A stretch of 12,823 nt of DNA from positions 1 through 12,823 of the forward strand of contig CANRLY010000039.1 in the NCBI GenBank assembly GCA_947631585.1. The letters run 5' to 3'. The position numbers were made by a program, and so were the translations under genes. The stretch comes from an uncultured Clostridia bacterium (lineage in GTDB: Bacteria > Bacillota > Clostridia > Oscillospirales > Ruminococcaceae). The notes under the pieces were generated by a model that saw only the letters and a program-made list of their open reading frames with translations, was not told where the DNA came from and made no database searches. Below are positions 6,964 through 12,823 of this stretch, piece by piece (positions within the stretch are counted from its first letter, which is position 1; each line of letters starts with the position of its first letter).

Positions 6964-8436
6964 TCAGACAAATTTTTTGATAGGGTCGCCTGCGGCAAGG
7001 TTCCGGACGTTTTCCAAAAACAGCTCCGTCCAGTTGGAAGCTATCCTGAACTGAGGTCTGCCGTTGAGCAGCACGATAGTCCTTCTGTCGGTATCCTTCA
7101 CAAACTCCAGAACATCGGCGTCTCCGCTGCGCAAGTTTATACTTACAGTCATGTAAGGTTCGCCTTTTGTTTTCTCAAAGTATATCTCGTTGGTCGGGCA
7201 GGAGATAAGTTCCTGATAAAAGCTCTTAGCCAGGTCAAGGTCAACATCGCTGCCGTCCAGTTTAGCCTGAGTGACCTCATCTCCGTTGGAAACAAGCTCC
7301 AGCTTATGGTCGGCGTTGTCCCCGGTAATGGTAACAGACTCCACGTCTGCTATGGGGTTGGTGGTCATAAGAGCGGTTATAACGTCCTCCATCTTGAAAT
7401 CCGCCCAGGGCAGCATTTCCGCCTGAACGATATAAATTGCGTCTCTGCCCTCCACGCCGTCTATACAGGCGTAGTAGGAAACTATCTCCTGGGTCTCCTT
7501 GCCTGTTTCATCGGTGGCATAAACAGGAGAGCCTATTTTCAGGGTGTAGCTGTCCCCCTCCTCGGTGGAAAGCTCCACCGTTGCTCTGGGGGAATCCAGC
7601 CCGTACTCTTTCATATCCTCCTCAGTCGGGAACGCCTTTACGGTATCGCTTGCCGTAAGCCCCCACATTCCGTGGGTTATGTCGGTGGACTGGCTGATGT
7701 TCAGGGACATATAGATAGGTTCGTACATGACCTGCATGGACATGATACCCTCCGTCTGGTCCTCCTCAGTCCTGAATTTCACCTGATAGTCCCAGTCGCT
7801 CCTGCTTACGACCAGGTCTTTAATAGTCGGCCAGTCGTTTTCGTTTTCAGGAGCGGGCAGCATAGACAGCGTAACGAAGTATTCCAGCTTGCTCATAAAC
7901 GGCAGCAGGCTGCTTTCCGCCACGATATAGACCTTGTTTGTATCCTTTTCGCAAAGATATCTATATCCTTTTTCCGGACTTTCGTCCCCGATAAGGAAAG
8001 TCCTTACCGAGTGATCCTTGTCGGAATATGAAACCGTGAACTGCGCAGTCGGCTGTGCCAGACCGTACTTATCCAGGTCGGAGGCGTTCTCCTCCGCAAC
8101 GTCCTTAGCCTCCAGCTTGCTTGCGGTAGAAGCCGCCGAAGCGGTCAGGACAGTCTCCACTTCTATGCCGTCCAGTTGGTCTACCGTCCATTTTTCCTCC
8201 CCCAGTTTCGGCTGGGAGATATTCAGTTCCCCGAACTCGTTTGTTATGCTGATGTTTTTGACCTGCGCTCTTTCATAGTCTACGATAGGTATTGCCGGTT
8301 CCTGCTGAGGAGCAGAACTGCTCACAGACGAGTCGTCGTCCTGCGCCGGACTCATGAACTTCAGCGCAAGAGCCACTCCCACCAGACAGACCACGAAAAC
8401 ACCGCAGACTATAAGTCCTTTCAGCTTGGAATTCAT
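6964..8436 (-). CDS. DUF4340 membrane-anchored protein of the GldFG-like ABC operon
   Basis: A 490-residue protein with one N-terminal membrane helix (about 6-27, KGLIVCGVFVVCLVGVALAL) and a large extracytoplasmic part after a short DDDSSVSSS linker. The ectodomain fits DUF4340, a family known to lie next to GldG-like genes. It holds two copies of the same unit: residues 121-181 (KYGLAQP..., LIGDES, NKVYIVAESSLLPF) and residues 275-346 (EYGLDSP..., KIGSP, DAIYIVQAEMLPW). Residues 362-490 form a third, less similar part starting VESVTITG. The start at 8436 has GAAAGGAAA upstream. It begins 26 nt after the GldG-like gene on the same strand, so it is probably an accessory subunit facing outward with GldG. 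No catalytic motif is visible. Substrate unknown. Confidence 0.88.
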   Translation of the reverse strand: MNSKLKGLIVCGVFVVCLVGVALALKFMSPAQDDDSSVSSSAPQQEPAIPIVDYERAQVKNISITNEFGELNISQPKLGEEKWTVDQLDGIEVETVLTASAASTASKLEAKDVAEENASDLDKYGLAQPTAQFTVSYSDKDHSVRTFLIGDESPEKGYRYLCEKDTNKVYIVAESSLLPFMSKLEYFVTLSMLPAPENENDWPTIKDLVVSRSDWDYQVKFRTEEDQTEGIMSMQVMYEPIYMSLNISQSTDITHGMWGLTASDTVKAFPTEEDMKEYGLDSPRATVELSTEEGDSYTLKIGSPVYATDETGKETQEIVSYYACIDGVEGRDAIYIVQAEMLPWADFKMEDVITALMTTNPIADVESVTITGDNADHKLELVSNGDEVTQAKLDGSDVDLDLAKSFYQELISCPTNEIYFEKTKGEPYMTVSINLRSGDADVLEFVKDTDRRTIVLLNGRPQFRIASNWTELFLENVRNLAAGDPIKKFV

Positions 8437-8462
8437 TGAGAAACATTTCCTTTCACGAAAAA

Positions 8463-10175
8463 TTACTTATTCTTTCTCCTGATATAGATGACCAGTCCCA
8501 GAACAAGGATAGCCGCCGGTATGATGAACACATACGCATACTTGAGTATATTCGCCTGTTTTTCGTTTATATCGAAAGTCACCGCTCCCACCGTTTTAGG
8601 GGTGATGATAACGCCGGGGTTCTTGTTCACGATGCCGTTGAACAGCGAAATTATCAGGTCGGAGTTCCTAAACTGCGGCGCTGACAGGTACTCATCTGCA
8701 AAGAACTGTTCCGTTCCGAACGCTATGATATGGCTGTAGTGGTTTTCCTGATCCTCGTCCTGCTCGTCGGCAAACCTTACCTTTGAGCCGAACGCCATAG
8801 AGTAAAGCGCACCGCTTTGTTCCACGTCCTGAGAATCGTCAATGCTGACAGCGGAGGCGTTAGGCGAAGAGCTGAGGTAAGCCTCTGTTCTCTTCATTCC
8901 GTCCTCGTCAAAGAGGGTCTTTACCACTCTTGAAAACGGCGCATAGATAGTGGCGTTATCCTTTTCAAAGTTATCGAGGTAGCTTTCTCCCACGATATAC
9001 TGCACAGTGTTGTACTGGTTTCCGGCATAGTAATACTGTGCGTCCAGCTCGCCTATTACCCGTCTTTGCACCTGGAGACCGTATTCCTCCAGGAACTCGT
9101 CAAGGTTCGGGGTCTCAGCCTGTTCCACCGAAGAAATATAAAGCATATGTTTGTCCAGACGTCCGTCATTGTCAAGGAACTTATCTATCTTGGTTATCTC
9201 ATCGGAGGTATAGTCCACCTTTGGCGCAGGGACTACTATTATATTAGTGTCCTCCGGGATATCCTGGGTGGAGATGTTTATTTCGTCCACCACATAGGCG
9301 TTTGCTTCCAGCAGAGACTTAAAGTGGTCAAGCTCCGCTTCTTTCCTGTCGGCGACAAGGAAGGTCACCTTCACCGGGTCGTCGTCCGCAACAGTCATAA
9401 GAGCCGATGTAAACGCCGACTCAACGTTTGAAGATTCCAGCACCCCGTAGTATGCGCACTGCAAAAACGCCATATAGCTTCCGCCCATATACTCTATGAA
9501 CGTCTCTTTGTTCTGATAGTAAGAATTTATGGACTGCTCCATTTCTTCTGAGATGTTCACAAGGTCCATAGGTTTAACTATACTGAGCCGTTTGAACTCG
9601 TTGCCCTCAGAGTCGGTGGGTCTGGTCTCAAAGATCATGTCAAACTGCTCCAGCGTCTGGGTATCGGTATAGTCGTTGAGCACCTCCGGGTTAGAGAGGT
9701 AATCCACATACTTCACATGGATCTTCGGGTTATACTGGCTATATCTGGTAAGCAGCTCCGCCGCCTGTCTGGTATAGTCAGAGCCGTACTGGATATTCCT
9801 GAACTCCTCCTCAGTGGCAAGGATAGTAACATACACATCGGTATTTATTTTCTTTACATATTTTTCGGAATCTTCCGACACCGAATACATTTTGTTCTCA
9901 GTCAGGTCGAAAGTGATAGGGTATCTGTCGAAGATCATAGTTGCCACAACGTTCACAAGCACCACCACCGCTATGAACACGCAGGTAAACGCCGTTGCCA
10001 TTGCGCCGTGCTTGAGCTTTTTGCTGTTGAACTTTTTCTTCTCCCTGGGCTTTTTGCCGGACTTTTCTTCCTGAACGTTATCCTCTCCGGCAGCAGTCTG
10101 TTCTTCCCTGTCAAGCTCCTCCGGCTGCTGGTTGAGCTTATTCTCGTTTTTGTCCTTGTTTTTCTTATCTGCCAT
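8463..10175 (-). CDS. GldG-like auxiliary subunit of an ABC-2 transporter
   Basis: A 570-residue protein with a very polar cytoplasmic N-terminus (residues 1-57, rich in Lys and Glu), one membrane helix (about 58-82), a long outer domain and a C-terminal helix (about 544-565) ending in RRKNK. After helix 1, YPITFDLTENKMYSVSEDS is the hallmark of the GldG/DUF7088 region ('D-T...K-YSLS'); the rest corresponds to the ABC-transport auxiliary domain (ABC_transp_aux), including VTFLVADRKEAELDHF and NIIVVPAPKVDYTSDEI. In Bacteroidetes GldG acts with GldF and GldA in gliding and secretion; in non-gliding bacteria the role is unknown. AAGGAGG lies 7 nt before the ATG at 10175, and the permease gene ends 12 nt upstream. 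The charged 57-residue N-terminal extension seems longer than usual. Confidence 0.9.
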   Translation of the reverse strand: MADKKNKDKNENKLNQQPEELDREEQTAAGEDNVQEEKSGKKPREKKKFNSKKLKHGAMATAFTCVFIAVVVLVNVVATMIFDRYPITFDLTENKMYSVSEDSEKYVKKINTDVYVTILATEEEFRNIQYGSDYTRQAAELLTRYSQYNPKIHVKYVDYLSNPEVLNDYTDTQTLEQFDMIFETRPTDSEGNEFKRLSIVKPMDLVNISEEMEQSINSYYQNKETFIEYMGGSYMAFLQCAYYGVLESSNVESAFTSALMTVADDDPVKVTFLVADRKEAELDHFKSLLEANAYVVDEINISTQDIPEDTNIIVVPAPKVDYTSDEITKIDKFLDNDGRLDKHMLYISSVEQAETPNLDEFLEEYGLQVQRRVIGELDAQYYYAGNQYNTVQYIVGESYLDNFEKDNATIYAPFSRVVKTLFDEDGMKRTEAYLSSSPNASAVSIDDSQDVEQSGALYSMAFGSKVRFADEQDEDQENHYSHIIAFGTEQFFADEYLSAPQFRNSDLIISLFNGIVNKNPGVIITPKTVGAVTFDINEKQANILKYAYVFIIPAAILVLGLVIYIRRKNK

Positions 10176-10187
10176 ACTTGCGCCTCC

Positions 10188-10892
10188 TTAACCCCAGCGT
10201 CTCTTTTCAAGCACCCTGACTGTCAGGAACAGGAACACCACAGTTGCGCTGACAAAGAACAGAACGTTTGAAAGATCGAAAAGTCCGTTGGTGAAAGGCT
10301 GGTATCTGGCAGAGAAAGCTATGCTTGTCAGAGCCTTTGCTATCCATTCCACAGAAACGTAATTTGCAACTATTTGCAGGATATACAGCGCAAGTATCAG
10401 CACCATGCTGAGTATTGCCGCCACCATCTGGTTTTCGGTAAGGGAGGACACCAGTATCCCCAAAGCTATGAACGAAGCCCCCAGCAGCACCAGTCCGGTG
10501 ATATTTCCGGCTACCACAGTCCAGTCAGGCTTTGCGTAGACCGAAACTGTCAGCGCAAATATCAGCGTGCTGGAAATGCCTATTATATACACCACGAATG
10601 CGCTGAGGAATTTCCCGATAACTATTCCCCCAAGGCTTACCGGAGCGGTGAGCAGGCACTGATCGGTCTTTTGCTTTTTCTCCTCGGCAAAGCTCCTCAT
10701 AGTCAGTATGGGTACAAGCACCAGCAGCGCAAAGTAAAGCATTATGAAAAGCTGCGACAGGTCGGTAGAGCCTACGCTCAGGGCTGTTGAGTAGAAGAAG
10801 AATCCCGACGCCGCAAAGAACACTCCCAGGAAAATATATCCCACCGGCGAAGTGAAATATCCCAGCAGTTCCTTTCTGAACACTGCGCCCAT
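10188..10892 (-). CDS. ABC-2 type permease, GldF-like
   Basis: A 234-residue membrane protein with about six helices, near residues 17-37, 48-66, 97-120, 130-150, 158-180 and 207-227. The N-terminal FRKELLGYFTSPVGYIFLG is characteristic of the GldF branch of ABC-2 permeases, and EEKKQKTDQCLLTAPVS after helix 2 is the usual cytoplasmic coupling region ('R-SFAEE...T...LLT-P'). It would form the membrane pore or substrate path with the ATPase encoded just upstream. Its ATG overlaps the ATPase stop codon by one base (TAATG), with AGGAGG ahead of it inside the ATPase gene, so translation is coupled. The GldG-like gene follows after 12 nt. Confidence 0.92.
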   Translation of the reverse strand: MGAVFRKELLGYFTSPVGYIFLGVFFAASGFFFYSTALSVGSTDLSQLFIMLYFALLVLVPILTMRSFAEEKKQKTDQCLLTAPVSLGGIVIGKFLSAFVVYIIGISSTLIFALTVSVYAKPDWTVVAGNITGLVLLGASFIALGILVSSLTENQMVAAILSMVLILALYILQIVANYVSVEWIAKALTSIAFSARYQPFTNGLFDLSNVLFFVSATVVFLFLTVRVLEKRRWG

Positions 10893-11875
10893 TACCTGTC
10901 ACCTCCTGATCCTTTGAGTTTTTCCTTGTCGGCTTTGGAAAGCTCCTCTCCCATAGTGAGCTTGATGAAGATATCCTCCAGCGAAAGTTCCGACGACCTG
11001 CTGGACAGCAGATACCAGTTCCTCTGAGCCAGTCTCCTGAAAAGCTCCCTCCTGATATCTGCGCCTTCCTCCGCCTCTATCCTGTATTCCCAGACGCCCT
11101 TTTCCGTCTCGGTATTTACTATCACGTTCTCCACGCCGGGTATGCTCTTTATGAGCTTTACCACTTCGTCTTTCGGGCCGTCTATCCTTACCAGCAGACG
11201 GTGGTCGGCGGTCAGCGCCTGAGAAAGTCCCGAAGCGGTGTCGTCCGCCACGATCTTTCCTTTATTGATGACCACTATCCTGTCGCAGACAGCCTGCACT
11301 TCCGAAAGTATATGTGAAGAAAGTATCACCGTATGGTTTTTGCCCAGCTTTTTGATAAGCGCCCTTATCTCGATGATCTGGTTTGGGTCAAGTCCGACGG
11401 TAGGCTCGTCAAGTATCAGCACCGGCGGATTTCCCACCAGAGCCTGAGCAAGACCCACCCTTTGCTTATATCCCTTGGACAGGTTCTTTATTATCCGGTG
11501 ATAGACGTTTTCTATCTTCACCAGCCGGCAGATATCAGCCAGGTGGGTATTCCTTGGAAGCTTGCACTTTTTCAGATCGTAGATAAAGCAAAGGTACTCT
11601 TTCACCGTCATATCCATATAAAGCGGCGGAAGTTCCGGCAGGTAGCCTATTTTCTCCTTTGCCTTTATCGGGTCCTCCAGGATATCTATCCCGTCTATCA
11701 GCGCTTTTCCGTCCGTGCAGGAGATATACCCGGTGAGGATATTCATGGTGGTGGACTTTCCCGCTCCGTTAGGGCCAAGAAATCCCAGTATCTCGCCGCT
11801 TTCGGCTTTAAAGGATATCCCGTCCACCGCTTTTTTGTCGCCGTAATGCTTTGAAAGCTCGATAACCTCTATCAT
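10892..11875 (-). CDS. ABC transporter ATPase, GldA-like
   Basis: A 327-residue cytoplasmic ATPase that would energise the permease next to it. Walker A is GPNGAGKST at 34-42; the Q-loop position reads YLPELPPLY (78-86), typical of this branch; the signature is LSKGYKQR at 132-139 rather than LSGGQ, also typical of GldA-like and CcmA-like proteins; Walker B and D-loop are VLILDEPTVGLDPNQ (152-166); the H-loop is SSH with His188. All catalytic residues are present. Residues 225-310 form a C-terminal regulatory domain. The start at 11875 gives the expected MIEVIELSKHYG, but no good ribosome binding site lies within 12 nt; the nearest strong purine stretch is about 50 nt upstream. First gene of the operon, with a promoter and two leader hairpins upstream. 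Confidence 0.95.
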   Translation of the reverse strand: MIEVIELSKHYGDKKAVDGISFKAESGEILGFLGPNGAGKSTTMNILTGYISCTDGKALIDGIDILEDPIKAKEKIGYLPELPPLYMDMTVKEYLCFIYDLKKCKLPRNTHLADICRLVKIENVYHRIIKNLSKGYKQRVGLAQALVGNPPVLILDEPTVGLDPNQIIEIRALIKKLGKNHTVILSSHILSEVQAVCDRIVVINKGKIVADDTASGLSQALTADHRLLVRIDGPKDEVVKLIKSIPGVENVIVNTETEKGVWEYRIEAEEGADIRRELFRRLAQRNWYLLSSRSSELSLEDIFIKLTMGEELSKADKEKLKGSGGDR

Positions 11876-11892
11876 ATGAGACTTATTGCCTT

Positions 11893-11950
11893 GCGCAGCA
11901 AAATTCTCTGCGCCCCGGCAAAACTCCTTTCCGTCGGGTCTGTTCCCGAC
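11893..11950 (-). other. Two hairpins in the leader of the ABC operon
   Basis: On the minus strand GTCGGG/CCCGAC (11933-11950, 6-nt loop) is followed by GCGCAG/CTGCGC (11893-11913, 9-nt loop). Both stems are perfect 6-mers; neither is followed by a U-run. Between them sits AAAGGAG with no well-spaced start codon. Confidence 0.5.
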
Positions 11951-11973
11951 AGTTTTTTCAACAACTCAAAGAC

Positions 11974-12007
11974 ATTTTACACCCTTATTGTGTTGACTTT
12001 GTGTTGA
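11974..12007 (-). promoter_or_regulatory. Probable ABC operon promoter with 11-bp-spaced direct repeats
   Basis: On the minus strand the -10 box is TAAAAT (11974-11979); the hexamer 17 bp upstream (ACAAAG) is far from TTGACA. Two exact copies of TCAACACAA lie at 11999-12007 and 11988-11996, separated by 2 bp, so they repeat every 11 bp on one face of the helix; the first covers the -35 position and the second ends 8 bp before the -10 box. This layout is typical of OmpR/PhoB-type activator sites. Transcription would start near 11967. Confidence 0.55.
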
Positions 12008-12017
12008 TATGCTGAAG

Positions 12018-12823
12018 TCAGGATAATTTTTCTATTCCTTTTCTTATCCTGTCAAGGCTGTCCTGCCTGCCGAGGATAGCGCAAAGCTCTATTCCTCCGC
12101 CGGGGGTGAAAGCCTTTCCTGAGACCGCCACTCTCAGCGGCCAGAGAACTATTCCGTTTTTGACCTCCAGTTTTGCGATAAGCTCAAACAGCTTTTCGTG
12201 GATAGTTTCTTCCGTCCACTGATCTTCGGGGATAGTTTCCAGCACAGCAAGAGCCTCTTTCAGCGAACTGAGGGAATTTTCCTCGTTGGTTTTCATTTTC
12301 TTGTGGCAGTAGAGGGAATTTTCATACTCCGGCAGTTTTTCTATAAAGTCCACCGTTTCAGGTATATCTGTAAAAACTTCCGTTCTCGGCTGAAGCAGAG
12401 AAGCTATCTTGTTCAGGTCTACGTCCTCTCTTGTGACCGCCTGTTTTATATAAGGTATTGCGTATCCTGCAAATTCCTCCGGTGAAAGTTTTCTTATATA
12501 CTCTCCGTTTATAGCCTTGAGCTTGAGCGGGTCGAACACCGCCGGCGATTTTGACAGACCGTTTATATCAAATTCCTGAATAAGCTCCTCCAGCGAAAAG
12601 ATCTCCTGTTCCCCTTTGGGCGCCCAGCCCAGCAGAGCGATATAGTTCAGCACCGCTTCTTTTAAAAATCCCTTGTCTATAAGATCCTGGAAAGAAGCGT
12701 CACCGTCTCTTTTTGCCAGCTTGTGCTGTTTGTCTTTCATGATATGCTCAACGTGTATATACTTGGGGACTTCCCAGCCGAACGCCCTGTAAAGCAGTTC
12801 GTACTTGGGAGCTGAGGAAAGAT
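12018..12823 (-). CDS. gltX: Glutamyl-tRNA synthetase, N-terminal part outside window
   Basis: This is the C-terminal 267 codons of a class Ic synthetase that charges tRNA-Glu (usual length about 480-500). The frame is open to the right edge: reading starts LSSAPKYELLYRAFGWEVP, matching the GluRS 'LSS-PK...LY-AFGW' segment, so the internal ATG at 12738-12740 is not the start. The second class I signature appears as HKLAKRDGD (KLSKR in most GluRS), followed by LKEAVLNYIALLGWAP and the helical anticodon-binding domain ending AVSGKAFTPGGGIELCAILG. The HIGH motif lies outside. No clear terminator follows the stop at 12018-12020, so read-through into the ABC operon is possible. A non-discriminating enzyme that also charges tRNA-Gln is common in this group but cannot be judged here. 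Confidence 0.95.
   Translation of the reverse strand, partial: LSSAPKYELLYRAFGWEVPKYIHVEHIMKDKQHKLAKRDGDASFQDLIDKGFLKEAVLNYIALLGWAPKGEQEIFSLEELIQEFDINGLSKSPAVFDPLKLKAINGEYIRKLSPEEFAGYAIPYIKQAVTREDVDLNKIASLLQPRTEVFTDIPETVDFIEKLPEYENSLYCHKKMKTNEENSLSSLKEALAVLETIPEDQWTEETIHEKLFELIAKLEVKNGIVLWPLRVAVSGKAFTPGGGIELCAILGRQDSLDRIRKGIEKLS

Noticed and set aside
6952..8031. Open frame of 359 codons on the plus strand
   Set aside because: It lies opposite the DUF4340 gene, begins inside the gap before the small gene, and lacks a supported start; it is a by-product of codon bias.
6964..11875. Gliding motility as the role of the ABC operon
   Set aside because: The Gld names come from Bacteroidetes; no other gliding or type IX secretion gene is present, and related complexes occur in non-gliding bacteria.
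11883..11921. Possible 12-codon leader peptide starting at TTG, ending TAA, before the ABC ATPase
   Set aside because: The purine-rich AAAGGAG is only 2 nt from the TTG, too close for initiation, and the peptide shows no run of regulatory codons.

Overview
The window looks like chromosomal DNA from a low- to mid-GC Gram-positive anaerobe of the class Clostridia, most likely Ruminococcus or a close relative (Oscillospiraceae/Ruminococcaceae). This rests on recognised protein families (a small DUF6514-like protein, a two-helix protein often mislabelled dihydropteridine reductase, a TetR regulator with a KGEKGE-type N-terminus), on the uniform AAAGGA/AAGGAGG ribosome binding sites, and on clean sigma-A promoters and U-tract terminators. 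There are no IS elements, phage genes, CRISPR arrays, tRNAs or rRNAs. The species is inferred; no marker gene fixes it.

Layout, left to right. (1) 1-2035, minus: the first 678 codons of valS, cut by the window edge. Its promoter (2193-2221) gives a leader of about 150 nt with two hairpins but no recognisable T-box. (2) 2278-3186, plus: a divergently transcribed lipoprotein gene with its own promoter, a long acidic Ser/Glu/Lys/Asp linker and a terminator. (3) 3268-3784, plus: a small DUF6514-like gene whose 5' UTR carries a 15-bp hairpin just before the ribosome binding site, followed by a terminator. (4) 3822-5645, plus: a three-gene unit of a two-helix membrane protein, a TetR-type regulator and a multi-pass membrane protein, ending in a terminator shared with the convergent next gene. 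(5) 5668-6445, minus: an AqpZ-type aquaporin with promoter. (6) 6563-12007, minus: the main unit, a probable five-gene operon read right to left: ABC ATPase, ABC-2 permease, GldG-like auxiliary protein, DUF4340 membrane-anchored protein, and a 102-aa conserved soluble protein. (7) 12018-12823, minus: the 3' part of gltX, cut by the right edge.

The five-gene operon is the most interesting item. The ATPase, permease and GldG-like subunits correspond to the GldA/GldF/GldG class of ABC-2 complexes, named for gliding motility in Bacteroidetes but also present in non-gliding bacteria, where the substrate is unknown. Here the complex is joined to a DUF4340 protein, which has a single N-terminal anchor and an internally duplicated extracytoplasmic domain, and to a small protein of unknown role. 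Gene coupling is tight: a 1-nt stop/start overlap between ATPase and permease, then gaps of 12, 26 and 39 nt. The probable promoter has a good -10 box and a poor -35 box, and a 9-bp sequence is repeated exactly 11 bp apart across the -35 region, the geometry expected for an OmpR/PhoB-type response regulator. I infer that a signal-responsive envelope ABC complex is encoded here; its substrate cannot be read from the sequence.
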